From Actinosynnema pretiosum (lineage in GTDB: Bacteria > Actinomycetota > Actinomycetes > Mycobacteriales > Pseudonocardiaceae), in the NCBI RefSeq assembly GCF_024171695.1, contig NZ_JAMTCF010000009.1, positions 186,001-250,000 of the forward strand: a stretch of 64,000 nucleotides of DNA, written 5' to 3'. Of this stretch, positions 46,780-56,177 are shown piece by piece. The first letter of the stretch is position 1. Each line of letters opens with the position of its first letter. Both the position numbers and the translations under genes were made by a program. Under the pieces are notes generated by a model. It did not search any database. It was given only the letters and a program-made list of their open reading frames with translations, and was not told where the DNA came from.

Positions 46780-48423
46780 TCAGTTCGCCAATCGCGCGTT
46801 CACCCAGTCGGTGACCACTTCGTCCAGCACGGCCAGCGGGAGCGGCCCGCCGCCGAGCACGAGGTCGTGGAAGTCCCTGATGTCGAACGCCGCCCCGAGC
46901 GCCTGCTCGGCGAACGCCCGCAGCCGCAGGATCTCCAACCGGCCCACCATGTACGACAGCGCCTGGCCGGGCGCCGCGATGTACCGGTCCACCTCGTTCT
47001 CGATCTCCACCAGCGCCAGCGGCGTGTTCTCCCGCAGGTACGCCACCGCCCGCTCCCGGCTCCATCCCTTCGCGTGCAGCCCGGTGTCCACCACGAGCCT
47101 GCCCGCGCGCATCGAGTCCAGCGCCAGCATCCCCAGCCGCGCCACGTCGTCCGAGTACAGCCCCATCTCGTCGGCCAGCCGCTCGGTGTAGAGCCCCCAG
47201 CCCTCCAGGTAGGCCGTGACGGACGCCATCCGCCGCAGCAGCGGCAGGTCGGTCAGCTCCTGGGCGAGCGAGATCTGGAAGTGATGGCCGGGCACCGCCT
47301 CGTGGAAGGCGATCGCCTCGGCCTGGTAGCGGAACCGCTCCTGCACCCGGTGCGTGTTGGCGTAGTAGGTGCCGGGCCTGCTGCCGTCCAGCGCGGGCGA
47401 GGAGTAGTAGGCGGTCGGGGCGCCGGGCGCGTCGTCGGCGGGCACCGCCTCCACCGCGCAGCGCTGCGCGGGCAGCCGCCCGAACCACTTCGGCGCGACC
47501 TCCTCGGCGCGCGAGATCGCGGTCCTGGCCGCCTCCAGCAGCTCCTCCTCGGTGTCCCAGCGCAGCGCGGGGTCGGTCCGCATCCGCTCGAACACCCCGG
47601 CCGCGTCGGAGGCGCCGAACACCCGCCCGCCCAGCTCCGCGTACTCCCGCTCCAGGTCGGCGATGATCGCCAGCCCGGTCTCGTGCAGCTCGTCCGGCGT
47701 GCGCGGGGTCGTGGTGTGGTGGCGGGCCAGCGCGGCGTACGCGGCCTCGCCGTCCGGCAGCCAGCACAGCCCCGGCCGGTCGGCGGGCCGCGCGTCCGGC
47801 AGCAGCTCCCGCAGCACCTCCCGGTAGGCGGCGAACGCGGGCCGCACCCGCTCGGCCAGCACCCGGTCCCGCTCGGCCGCGACCTCCCCGGCCAGCTCGT
47901 GCCTGGCCAGCGGGTCGCGCTCGGCGGACAGGTACCGGTCCAGGTGCGCCACCGCCGCCTCGACGAGGTGCGCGACCGGCCTGCGGCCCGCTGAGCGCCC
48001 CGAGCGGTGCCGGTCGGCCACCCGCCCCAGGTACTCCGGGATCGCCGCCAGGCGGGCCACGTAGGCCCGCTGCTGGGCCTCGTCGGAGGGGGTGAGCATC
48101 GGCAGCATCGCCAGGAGCATCCCGGCGGGCGCGAAGAACGAGTCGGTGATCGAGTGCTCGACCAGCCGGGCGTCGATCCGGTCCACGATCGCGAGCGCCT
48201 GCTGCACGACCACCGCGCGGGTCACCGGGTCGTCGTCCTCGGGCAGCGCCTCGGCCCGCGAGGCGATGTCGAGCGCCCGCGCGCGGGACCCGGCCTCACC
48301 GGCCTCGCTGACGTCCTCCAGCCCCGCGTTGGCGACCGGCAGGCCGTACAACGACGCCCCGATCGGGTCCAGGTCCTTGACCAGTTCGAGGAGTTCCTCG
48401 GCCAGTCCAGCGGTCGTCGCCAT
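46780..48423 (-). CDS. DUF885 family protein (zinc-peptidase-like)
   Basis: 547 residues. Mostly helical; zinc-binding signature FHEAVPGHHFQISLAQEL with a distal acidic site GWGLYTERLADEMGLYSDD, as in the M3/M32-like DUF885 proteins. Also GTYYANTHRVQERFRYQAEA. Probable peptidase of unknown substrate, without signal peptide. ATG 48423. One of several peptidases in the window (tricorn, S10). Confidence 0.88.
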   Translation of the reverse strand: MATTAGLAEELLELVKDLDPIGASLYGLPVANAGLEDVSEAGEAGSRARALDIASRAEALPEDDDPVTRAVVVQQALAIVDRIDARLVEHSITDSFFAPAGMLLAMLPMLTPSDEAQQRAYVARLAAIPEYLGRVADRHRSGRSAGRRPVAHLVEAAVAHLDRYLSAERDPLARHELAGEVAAERDRVLAERVRPAFAAYREVLRELLPDARPADRPGLCWLPDGEAAYAALARHHTTTPRTPDELHETGLAIIADLEREYAELGGRVFGASDAAGVFERMRTDPALRWDTEEELLEAARTAISRAEEVAPKWFGRLPAQRCAVEAVPADDAPGAPTAYYSSPALDGSRPGTYYANTHRVQERFRYQAEAIAFHEAVPGHHFQISLAQELTDLPLLRRMASVTAYLEGWGLYTERLADEMGLYSDDVARLGMLALDSMRAGRLVVDTGLHAKGWSRERAVAYLRENTPLALVEIENEVDRYIAAPGQALSYMVGRLEILRLRAFAEQALGAAFDIRDFHDLVLGGGPLPLAVLDEVVTDWVNARLAN

Positions 48424-48564
48424 GCGGGTGCTCCCAGCGCTCGTCGTCCCTGCCGGTCATTAGCTTAGGAAACGACCGCCCCCGCGCGCGGCCGGAACGC
48501 CCGGAAATCGTCGTACCCCCGCAGTACGGTGCCCGCTCCCGGAACCGCACCCCTGGAGGACCCC

Positions 48565-49188
48565 GTGGCGGACAAGGTCGACTTCAAGCGGACCGTCCCC
48601 GGCTACACCGCGAAGCGCGACAAGCCCGAGCTCGTCGAGGTCCCCGATCTGCGCTACCTGGCGATCGACGGCAGCGGCGACCCGAACACCAGCGCGTACG
48701 CGGACGCCGTCTCGGCCCTCTACCCGGTCGCCTACCGGCTCAAGTTCACCAGCAAGGGGGAACTGGGCCGCGACTACGCCGTCCCGCCGCTGGAGGGCCT
48801 GTGGTGGGCCGACGACCACGCCTCGTTCACCAGCGAGCGCGACAAGGCCAAGTGGAGCTGGACCCTGCTGCTCCTGCTCCCGGACTGGATCGGCGACGAG
48901 CTGCTGGCGGGCGCGCTCGACCGCGTCGAGGCGGGCGGCGCCCCGCCCACCAGGCTGCGCGAGGTCCGCGTGGAAGCGCTCTCCGAGGGCCTGTGCGTCC
49001 AGGCCCTGCACGTCGGCGCGTACGACGACGAGGCCGAGCTGCTGCGGCGCGTGCACGAGGAGTTCATCCCCGAGCACGGCCTCGCCCCGACCGGCAGGCA
49101 CCACGAGGTCTACCTGAGCGACCCGCGCCGAACCACCCCCGAGAAGCGCCGCACGATCGTCCGCCAACCGGTCACCAGACTGCCCTGA
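48565..49188 (+). CDS. GyrI-like small-molecule-binding domain protein
   Basis: 207 residues. Full-length match to the GyrI-like family: FKRTVPGYTAKRDKPELVEV, DLRYLAIDGSGDPNTSAYAD, AVSALYPVAYRLKF, PPLEGLWWADD, VQALHVGAYDDEAELLRRVH and GRHHEVYLSDPRRT. Stand-alone domain of the type that binds hydrophobic compounds in BmrR-like regulators; no DNA-binding part. GGAGGA precedes GTG 48565. Confidence 0.9.
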   Translation: MADKVDFKRTVPGYTAKRDKPELVEVPDLRYLAIDGSGDPNTSAYADAVSALYPVAYRLKFTSKGELGRDYAVPPLEGLWWADDHASFTSERDKAKWSWTLLLLLPDWIGDELLAGALDRVEAGGAPPTRLREVRVEALSEGLCVQALHVGAYDDEAELLRRVHEEFIPEHGLAPTGRHHEVYLSDPRRTTPEKRRTIVRQPVTRLP

Positions 49189-49280
49189 CCCCGATCCTCT
49201 GGCCCCCTGCCCGCGCCCACCGCGACCCACCCCGCCGCCCACCGACGCAGCCCGCCCCGCCGCCCACCGTGCTCGGACCG

Positions 49281-50450
49281 TCAGTTCATCGCCGCGGGCA
49301 TCCGCCGGTAGTGCTCCAGCACCTCCGGGTCCTGCAACTGCATCCACTGCAGCACCTCGGTGTACGTCGCGCACACCGTCCCGTCCTTCCCGCACGCCTC
49401 GCCCATGAACCGCTCCACCGCGTCGCTGAACGCCCCGCCCGCCCAGTCGTTGAAGTGGTTGCCGATCACCACCGGCGCCCGGTTCCCGTTCGCCGCCGCC
49501 CGCAGCACCGACCAGTAGGTGTCCACCACCACCTGGGTGAACAGCGGCACGTTCGCCGGATCGGTCCGCTCCTTCGCGCCGTCCAGCGCGTACCAGAGGT
49601 TGAAGTCCATCATCACGACCTGCTTGCCCAGCGCGGGAACCCGCACCTCCGGCATCGGGAACTCCCACACCCCGTCCCGCACCGACGGCCACTGCACGCC
49701 CAGGCTCACGTGGCTGGTGTCGTACACCAGCCCGTGCTGGCGCATCGCCGGGAACGCCTGGTCCCACCTGCCCTCCAGGCACGGCGTGCGCCCGCCCCGC
49801 ACCGCGCTCGGGTCGAGCTTGAACCCCTTGGCGCGGGCCTTCTCCACGATCTGGAAGAACTGGTCCAGCTCGCTGCCCCAGTCCGCCGAGTCCCAGTCGC
49901 CCACGCTGGACGCCCCACCCGCGCAGAAGTGCCCGTTGTAGTGCGTGCCGATCTCGTGCCCGGCGTCGATCGCCCTGTTCAGGTAGCCGATCCGCAGCTC
50001 CACGTCCGCCTGCGTGCCGCCGAACCCGATGTCCGACGCGCCCGCCCGCTGCTTGGGCCCCTTGTACGTCGCCGCGCCCTGCTGCTCGGTCAGCAGGTAC
50101 ACCCCGGACAGCAGCCCGGTGACGTGCGCGCCGGTCCGCTCGGCGATCGGGGTCAGCCGGTCCCAGTGCTTCTTGGACGCCGCCCCGTCGAACGAGAACA
50201 GCAGGAACTGCGGCGGCTTCTCGCCCGGCTGGAGCCTGCGCATCCAGGAGGGCGGGTTCGGGTGCGCCGGGACGGTCGGCGCGGGCGCCGCGCTCGCGCT
50301 CGACCCGGTCGTCACGCCGGGCAGCGGCGCGGCCAGCGCGCCCGCGTCACCGCCCGGCGGCGACTCCCGCACGCCCAGCACCGCGAGCACGACCAGGACC
50401 ACCGCGAGCGCGACCACCGTCGAGAGCCAGCCCCATCGCTTCACAACCAC
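49281..50450 (-). CDS. Membrane-anchored polysaccharide deacetylase-like protein
   Basis: About 389 residues: N-terminal anchor (LSTVVALAVVLVVLAVLGV), Ala/Pro linker, then a NodB-type fold with FLLFSFDGAASKKHWDRLT and HEIGTHYNGHFCAGG carrying the usual His ligands; YDTSHVSLGVQWPSVRDGVW later. Probably acts on a wall polysaccharide outside the cell. The motif positions are less regular than in classic NodB, so activity is inferred. Start uncertain (GTG 50450). Confidence 0.8.
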   Translation of the reverse strand: MVVKRWGWLSTVVALAVVLVVLAVLGVRESPPGGDAGALAAPLPGVTTGSSASAAPAPTVPAHPNPPSWMRRLQPGEKPPQFLLFSFDGAASKKHWDRLTPIAERTGAHVTGLLSGVYLLTEQQGAATYKGPKQRAGASDIGFGGTQADVELRIGYLNRAIDAGHEIGTHYNGHFCAGGASSVGDWDSADWGSELDQFFQIVEKARAKGFKLDPSAVRGGRTPCLEGRWDQAFPAMRQHGLVYDTSHVSLGVQWPSVRDGVWEFPMPEVRVPALGKQVVMMDFNLWYALDGAKERTDPANVPLFTQVVVDTYWSVLRAAANGNRAPVVIGNHFNDWAGGAFSDAVERFMGEACGKDGTVCATYTEVLQWMQLQDPEVLEHYRRMPAAMN

Positions 50451-50531
50451 CGTGGACGGGACATTGCGTCCGCAGGTTGCTTTCTTGCGAGAAACCGCAC
50501 TTCCGCGTGCGCTCCCCACCGGGGCCCGCCA

Positions 50532-51218
50532 CTACCCGACCGGCGTCGCCACCACCACGCGGTTCTCCTCGTACCCCAGCTGCCCGCCGACCCACCGGCC
50601 ACCGCAGGTCACCAGCACCAGCCGGTGCTCCCCGGAGGGCCCGAACAGCTCCACCGCGCGCCCCGGCAGCTCGTCCTTGGACACCGCCAGCACGTCCCGC
50701 ACCGCGAACCGGTACTCGGCCCCCGAGGTGTCCACCACGAGCACCTCGCGACCGGCCTCGGCCCGCCACAGCTCGTCGAACGGCCCCGTCGCGCCCTTCC
50801 AGTTCACGTGCCCCGCCAGCACCGTCGCGCCCTCGCCCGCGCCGAGGTCCACGCCCCACCAGGTCGCCTCGCCGACGCCGTCCGGCACCGGCAGCACCCC
50901 GTCCGGGGTCACCTCGCTGCGCACCAGCTTCGCCGTGTTCCCCAGCGGCAGCCGCACCGTCCCCGGCTGCACCTGCGCGGCGGGCGGTGGCGGCGGCTCG
51001 GGCGGGGGCAGGTCGGCGGGCGCGTTCGACCCGGCCCGCATCCCCGCCAGGTCCACCCCGCGCCCGCTGCGCAGGCTGTCGCCCAGCGGGTGCGGCACCA
51101 CCGGGTCGGCGGGCCTGGCCAGCCCGACCACCACCACGTCGGGCGCCGTGATCGCCAGAGCGGCGGTGGTGGACAGGACGCCCACCACCGCCGCACCGGC
51201 CAGCAGAGCTCTCACCAT
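50532..51218 (-). CDS. Class F sortase
   Basis: 228 residues. Signal/anchor (ALLAGAAVVGVLSTTAALAI), Pro-rich linker, sortase domain with catalytic His in VLAGHVNWKGATGPFDELW, Cys in HRLVLVTCGGRW and Arg in GYEENRVVVATPV. Anchors secreted proteins to peptidoglycan. The likely substrate is the surface protein encoded immediately upstream on the same strand, 72 bases away across a triple tandem repeat. Confidence 0.93.
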   Translation of the reverse strand: MVRALLAGAAVVGVLSTTAALAITAPDVVVVGLARPADPVVPHPLGDSLRSGRGVDLAGMRAGSNAPADLPPPEPPPPPAAQVQPGTVRLPLGNTAKLVRSEVTPDGVLPVPDGVGEATWWGVDLGAGEGATVLAGHVNWKGATGPFDELWRAEAGREVLVVDTSGAEYRFAVRDVLAVSKDELPGRAVELFGPSGEHRLVLVTCGGRWVGGQLGYEENRVVVATPVG

Positions 51219-51287
51219 CTGTTCAGCACCGCCGGATCGTCCTGTTCAGCACCGCCGGATCGTCCTGTTCAGCACCGCCGGATCGTC
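51219..51287 (-). repeat. Three exact 23-bp tandem repeats
   Basis: Unit begins CTGTTCAGCACCGCCGGATC and ends GTC (plus strand), three identical copies at 51219, 51242 and 51265. Together they fill the whole gap between the surface-protein stop (51291) and the sortase start (51218), so the sortase ribosome site lies inside a repeat. Confidence 0.97.
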
Positions 51288-51290
51288 ACC

Positions 51291-52700
51291 TCACGCCGCC
51301 AGCCGCCGCCGGACCACCAGGCCCAGCACGACGCCGCCGACCAGCACGGCGCCCGCGAAGCCCGCCACCGCGCCCGGCGCGGTCACCGTGGTGAAGGACG
51401 CCGTCGCCAGCGCCACCCCGCCCTCGGAGCCCGCCGGGATGGTGATGGGCACGATCGGCTTGTTCGGCTTGTTGCTCAGCTCAAGGACCAGGGTCTGGCC
51501 CGGCTCGACCTTCCCGCACGCCTTCGGCGGCGAGTTCGGGTCGTAGTTCTCCTCGTAGCCCTTCGGCGCGGCCACCTCGATCACGCAGATGTCCTGCGGG
51601 GTGCGCAGGTCCTCCACGACCGCGGTGCCGTCGGCGCCGGTCTGGAGCACCACGGGGGTGCCCTCCGGCCCCACCAGCGGGCTCTCGTCCTGCAGGACCG
51701 CCGGGGTGGACCCGTCCGCCCCGGTCACCCGCAGCGCCGCGCCAGCCAGCGGCTTCTTCGTCTCGGAGTCCACCTTGCCGATCTTCACGATCCCCGGAGG
51801 GGTCTTCGCGGTGGCGGACGCGTTCGCGGTGAGCTTCTTCTCGCCACCGGTGGTGACGATGCGCTGCATGTTGCTGTCGGCCGGGACGTGCACGACCGGC
51901 TTGTCGGCCGGGCTGTCCAGTCGAACGGCCACCGAGGGGGAGGGGCCGGTCGGGACGACCTTGAGCGTGAGGGGCTTGCCGTCGGCCGGGGTGACCAGCT
52001 CAGCGGTCCCGACCTCGCTGCCCTCGATCTTCGCGTCGGTCAGCTCGGCGGTCACCGGGACCCCGCCGACGCCCCCGCCGCTCTGCTTGGACACGGTCAC
52101 GGTCCAGGTGTCGGCCGTGCCGATGAGCTGGTCGCCGGTCGGCGCGATGACCTGCGCGGCCCACGGCCCCCGGTTCGCCTCGGCGTCCGCCTTCATGCGG
52201 GCGATCGCCTCGTGCGCGGAGGCGGGGAGCCGGTCGAAGTTGAACTGCTCGTCGTAGGCGACCTTCTGGAACGGGACGTCCGCTCCGATCGCGATGCCCG
52301 CCTGGGCGTCCGGGGCGGCGGTCCAGGTGTGCAGCAGGTGCGACAGCCCTGCGGCCTCGTCGGCCGAGGTCGTGGTGCTGTAGCGCAGCAGCAGGTAGGA
52401 GATGTTCGCCGCGACGTCCGGCGCGAGCGACTTGCCACCCTTGGTGAGCAGCTCGTCGCCTTCCTCGTACTCGACGTCGCTGTCCGGCGCCTTGAGCGCG
52501 TAAGCGACGCACCACACTTGCTTCTTGTTCCAGATGTAAGAACCGGACCACCCCGGCCCGTCCGGGCGATCCTTGTAGGGCTGCGCCTCGTGCTGGTAAC
52601 CGAGCCCCTCCTGCGGCGCCGCTTGGGCGATAGCCGCAGGTAAAGCGAGCAAGGTCACACCGGCCGCGAGCGTAGCCCCAGCGAGTCGTCTCCAGCCCAT
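51291..52700 (-). CDS. Secreted surface protein with SpaA/prealbumin-like domains
   Basis: 469 residues: signal peptide (LAGATLAAGVTLLALPAAIA QAA), an N-terminal region with GSYIWNKKQVWCVAYALKAP that recalls thioester adhesion domains, beta-rich middle, a SpaA-like domain (GIVKIGKVDSETKKPLAGAA, GTAVVEDLRTPQDICVIEVA), and a C-terminal membrane segment with basic tail (VGGVVLGLVVRRRLAA). No canonical LPXTG precedes it; the region reads PITIPAGSEGG. Probable sortase substrate or pilin-like protein. ATG 52700. Confidence 0.85.
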   Translation of the reverse strand: MGWRRLAGATLAAGVTLLALPAAIAQAAPQEGLGYQHEAQPYKDRPDGPGWSGSYIWNKKQVWCVAYALKAPDSDVEYEEGDELLTKGGKSLAPDVAANISYLLLRYSTTTSADEAAGLSHLLHTWTAAPDAQAGIAIGADVPFQKVAYDEQFNFDRLPASAHEAIARMKADAEANRGPWAAQVIAPTGDQLIGTADTWTVTVSKQSGGGVGGVPVTAELTDAKIEGSEVGTAELVTPADGKPLTLKVVPTGPSPSVAVRLDSPADKPVVHVPADSNMQRIVTTGGEKKLTANASATAKTPPGIVKIGKVDSETKKPLAGAALRVTGADGSTPAVLQDESPLVGPEGTPVVLQTGADGTAVVEDLRTPQDICVIEVAAPKGYEENYDPNSPPKACGKVEPGQTLVLELSNKPNKPIVPITIPAGSEGGVALATASFTTVTAPGAVAGFAGAVLVGGVVLGLVVRRRLAA

Positions 52701-52934
52701 GATTGGCAAGACTCCCTGAAAATGGGTGCGGAAGGTGCTGGCCTGGTGAGCTTTCCCGGTACCGAAGGTGCGGACAAGCCGCCACTGGGGTAGGCATTGA
52801 CTACGCTTCGTCACCCCGGTAGGTGGTAACCGAGGGCCACACTGGGTAAAGTCCGTTTTACCCGCCGGGAACCGATCTGCTCGTGCGGACGTTGAACCCC
52901 GTGAAGGCGCCAGGACGCCACAGGAGGACTTGAG

Positions 52935-53744
52935 GTGCGCACCAGCAGCAACCCCGCGTTCCGCAACCTGCCCCAGGGCGGCGGGCACGCGGGCTTCGGG
53001 CAGCAGCAGTACGGACAGGCTCAGCCCTACGGCCAGCAGTACGGCGGCGGCTACCCGCAGCAGCAGGCCTCGGGCGAGCGCCCCATCACGATCGACGACG
53101 TGGTCACCAAGACCGCCGTGACCCTGGGTCTGACCCTGGTCACCGGCCTGGTCTCGGCCTGGCTGGTGCTGACGGGCGCGGTCAACCCGATCGCCCTGAC
53201 GCTCCCCGGCATGATCATCGGCCTCGTCGTCTCGCTGATCATCATCTTCAAGAAGACGCCGAGCGCCCCCCTGGTGCTCACCTACGCCGCGGCCGAGGGC
53301 GTGTTCCTCGGCGGCATCACCGGCGTGTTCGAGGCGTTCTTCCCCGGCATCGCCTGGCAGGCCATCCTCGGCACGTTCGGCGTGTTCGCCGGAATGCTCG
53401 TGGTCTACAAGACCGGCGCGATCCGCGTCACCCCGCGCCTGACCAAGTGGGTCATCGGCGCGGCGGTCGGCGCAGGCGTCCTGATGCTCGCCAACCTGCT
53501 CATGGGCATGTTCGGCGTGAACCTGGGCCTCCGCGACGGCAGCCCGCTGGCGATCATCTTCTCGCTGGTCGTCATCGGCATCGCGGCCTTCAGCTTCCTG
53601 CTGGACTTCGAGGCCGCGAACGAGATGATCCGCAGCGGCGTCCCGTCGAAGTGGGCCTGGTGGGCCGCGTTCGGCCTGATGACCACCCTCGTGTGGCTCT
53701 ACCTGGAGATCCTGCGCTTGCTGTCCTACTTCCAGAACGACTGA
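52935..53744 (+). CDS. Bax inhibitor-1/YccA family membrane protein
   Basis: 269 residues. ~50-residue Gln/Gly/Tyr-rich cytoplasmic start (GQQQYGQAQPYGQQYGGG), then seven membrane segments from VTLGLTLVTGLVSAWLVL to LMTTLVWLYLEILRLL, typical of the YccA-type group. The family conducts protons/calcium or modulates membrane proteases. AGGAGG precedes GTG 52935. Confidence 0.92.
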   Translation: MRTSSNPAFRNLPQGGGHAGFGQQQYGQAQPYGQQYGGGYPQQQASGERPITIDDVVTKTAVTLGLTLVTGLVSAWLVLTGAVNPIALTLPGMIIGLVVSLIIIFKKTPSAPLVLTYAAAEGVFLGGITGVFEAFFPGIAWQAILGTFGVFAGMLVVYKTGAIRVTPRLTKWVIGAAVGAGVLMLANLLMGMFGVNLGLRDGSPLAIIFSLVVIGIAAFSFLLDFEAANEMIRSGVPSKWAWWAAFGLMTTLVWLYLEILRLLSYFQND

Positions 53745-53930
53745 CCCGAAAGGGCAAGTCACTGGAGGGGGACCCCAGTACCAACTGAATGAGGAAGGCG
53801 CCTTGGCCGATTTTCCGGCTGGGGCGTCTTTCGCTTTCCAGGACCAAACGCACACAGGTGGACCACCGCACCAACCCACGACCCCGCACCAGCCCGCACT
53901 AGCCCACGACCCCGCACGAGCCCACGACCC

Positions 53931-54240
53931 TCGCACTCGCGGGCTGCGGGGCGAGCGCAGCGAGCCCGCAGCCGCCCAATCCCGCGTCCCTCTTCTCCGT
54001 TTGGCCTGGCGAAGCCCGAGCGCGCTCGTCAAGATGCCGCCGCACTGTTCGGAAGACCGCACAGTCATACGGCGTCTTGACGAGTGTGCTTGCCTGAAAG
54101 GAGGCCAAACGGAGAAGAGGGACCCCGCCCACCGCAGTGGTAAACCGCACCACCAACAAAACAGCCACCGGCCAGCAGAGCCCGTCCCCCTCTTTTTTGG
54201 AGGCCTGCCCCGCCGGCGAGGCGAGCCCTTAAGCTTTTGA
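53931..54240 (-). repeat. Structured dispersed repeat, copy 3 (minus orientation)
   Basis: Read on the minus strand it has the same order as copies 1 and 2: GATCAAAAGCT, GCCTCGCCGGCGGGGC, the A6 tract, outer 22-bp arms (53986-54007 and 54102-54123, perfect), inner arms with GTCAAGA, and a distal GGCTGCGGG...CCGCAGCC hairpin. The apex differs from the others. It begins ~48 bases past the stop of the small Cys-rich gene on the same strand. No gene inside; 53745-53930 shows only weak pairing. Confidence 0.92.
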
Positions 54241-54287
54241 TCTTGGCTCGTCCCCCAAGCCAAACCCAAACCCCAAACCCAAACCCC

Positions 54288-54509
54288 TCAACAAGGCTGC
54301 CCACTCCGGGGCCCAGGGTGAACGATCAACGCACTCCCCTCCCCCCGCAACCGCAACAAGCAAGCCACGCACAACTCCCCGCGCGCCTCAAGCCCCACCC
54401 CATCCGGCAGCCTGATCCCCTCCGAACAGGCGGCCAGGTACGCCTCCCCGCTCCAGAGGTACGCGTGGCACAACCCCTCACCCCCGCCCCGCCACCACAC
54501 GTGAGACAT
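54288..54509 (-). CDS. Small Cys-rich protein, possible zinc ribbon
   Basis: 73 residues: MSHVWWRGGGEGLCHAYLWS, GEAYLAACSEGIRLPDGVGL, EARGELCVACLLRLRGEG. Cysteines at 14, 28, 47 and 50, plus a C-terminal one, with a CVAC pair, suggest a metal-binding knuckle. Resembles small actinomycete proteins of unknown role. ATG 54509; G/T-ending codons; repeat copy 3 follows. Confidence 0.65.
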   Translation of the reverse strand: MSHVWWRGGGEGLCHAYLWSGEAYLAACSEGIRLPDGVGLEARGELCVACLLRLRGEGSALIVHPGPRSGQPC

Positions 54510-54732
54510 GAGGCCTCCTCCGTTCGGCGGACGCCCAACCGCCCGGATGGCGATGCTGCCACCCGCCGCCCCCGCCAAACACCCCCCGCCGGGCGGCGCT
54601 CACGCATTTCCACCGGATGGTTCAACGGAAACCACGCGAACCCCGCCCGCCACGAGAAACCCTCACCTCACCCCACCCGCTAGCTCACCAACTCACCCGC
54701 TAGCTCACCACCAACTCCCCCCACCCCACCCG

Positions 54733-55953
54733 CTAGCTCAACCGCTCCAACACCATCGCCATCCCCTGCCCCCCACCCACGCACATCGTCTCCAACCCGA
54801 ACTGCTTGTCGTGCGTCCGCAAAGAGTTGATCAACGTGGTGGTGATCCGAGCCCCGGTCATCCCGAACGGATGCCCCACCGCGATCGCCCCACCGTTCAC
54901 GTTCACCCGGTCCAGCTCGACCCCCAACCCCCGATAAGACGGAATGACCTGGGCCGCGAACGCCTCGTTGATCTCCACCAGGTCGATGTCCGACACCGAC
55001 AACCCGGCCAGCGCCAAAGCCCGCCGCGAGGCCTCCACCGGCCCCAACCCCATGATCTCCGGCGACAACCCGGAAACCCCGGTGGACACCACCCGAGCCA
55101 ACGGCGTGATCCCCAACTCCTTGGCCTTCACGTCGCTCATCACCACCAGCGCCGCAGCCCCGTCGTTCAACGGGCAGCAGTTCCCCGCCGTGACCCGCCC
55201 GTCCGGCCGGAACACCGGCTTCAACCCGGACACCCCCTCCAGCGTCACCCCCGCCCGAGGCCCGTCGTCCGCCGTCACCACCACCCCGCCCGGCGTGGTC
55301 ACCGGCGTGATCTCCCGCGCCCAGAACCCGCTCGCGATCGCCTTCTCCGCCAGGTTCTGCGACCGGACCCCGAACTCGTCCATCTCCGCCCGCGTCACCC
55401 CCTCGGCCAGCGCCAGGTTCTCCGCCGTCTGCCCCATCGCGACGTACACGTCCGGCAGCTCCCCGAGCTCCCTGGGGTCCCGCCACTCGTCGGCCCCCTG
55501 CTCGGCCACCACCCGGCTCCGCTCACCCGCGGCCCCGAACAGCGGGTTCCTGGTGTCCGGCCAGCTGTCCGAGCTCCCCCTCGCGAAGCTCGACACCACC
55601 TCCACCCCGGCGCTGATGAACACGTCCCCCTCGCCCGCCTTGATCGCGTGCAGCGCCATCCGGGTGGTCTGGAGGCTCGACGCGCAGTACCGGGTCACCG
55701 TCGTCCCCGGCAGCCCGTCGTGCCCCAGCAGCACCGCCACCACCCGCGCCATGTTGAACCCCTGCTCCCCACCGGGGAGCCCGCACCCGAGCATCAGGTC
55801 GTCGATCTCCCTGGGGTCCAGCTCGGGAACCTTCTCCAACGCCGCCCGCACCACCTGCACGGCGAGGTCGTCGGGCCGGACGTCCTTCAACGACCCCTTG
55901 CCCGCCCGGCCGATCGGGGAGCGGGCCGCTGAGACGATGACGGCTTCAGGCAT
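54733..55953 (-). CDS. Acetyl-CoA acyltransferase (thiolase)
   Basis: 406 residues. Beta-oxidation/degradative thiolase. Active-site Cys in [13 protein letters not shown], His in [11 protein letters not shown] and second Cys in [21 protein letters not shown] and [16 protein letters not shown] also present. Matches FadA3-type position near cbs in mycobacteria. ATG 55953 after GGTTCCCACC; two 25-bp repeats with palindromic cores precede it, probable operators. Confidence 0.95.
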   Translation of the reverse strand: MPEAVIVSAARSPIGRAGKGSLKDVRPDDLAVQVVRAALEKVPELDPREIDDLMLGCGLPGGEQGFNMARVVAVLLGHDGLPGTTVTRYCASSLQTTRMALHAIKAGEGDVFISAGVEVVSSFARGSSDSWPDTRNPLFGAAGERSRVVAEQGADEWRDPRELGELPDVYVAMGQTAENLALAEGVTRAEMDEFGVRSQNLAEKAIASGFWAREITPVTTPGGVVVTADDGPRAGVTLEGVSGLKPVFRPDGRVTAGNCCPLNDGAAALVVMSDVKAKELGITPLARVVSTGVSGLSPEIMGLGPVEASRRALALAGLSVSDIDLVEINEAFAAQVIPSYRGLGVELDRVNVNGGAIAVGHPFGMTGARITTTLINSLRTHDKQFGLETMCVGGGQGMAMVLERLS

Positions 55954-56014
55954 GGTGGGAACCCCTTCACGATGTCGCCGTTCGACGCGCCTCGACGCGC
56001 GCCACGCCCTCAAG

Positions 56015-56064
56015 TTAACGCTCGTTCAGCGCTTCGTCGTTAACGCTCGTTCAGCACTTCGTCG
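56015..56064. promoter_or_regulatory. Two tandem 25-bp operator-like repeats
   Basis: TTAACGCTCGTTCAGC-(G/A)-CTTCGTCG twice (56015-56039 and 56040-56064), each with an AACG-CT-CGTT palindrome of the kind bound by TetR regulators of fatty-acid genes. They lie 60-110 bases before the thiolase start and also upstream of cbs on the other side. Confidence 0.7.
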
Positions 56065-56177
56065 CCCGGACAGGTGACCTGGTCCCCGTCCCACCCCGTG
56101 CTCGGCGGCGGCGAACCGACCCCTCCGCCGGATACGCTCGTCCGCGTCGTGGAACGCCGTGGAAGGGACCTGGACCG

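Noticed and set aside
51291-54269. Very long reading frame joining the surface protein to the region of repeat copy 3
   Set aside because: The upstream part is antisense to the Bax-inhibitor gene and runs through the repeat; the signal peptide at 52700 marks the true start.
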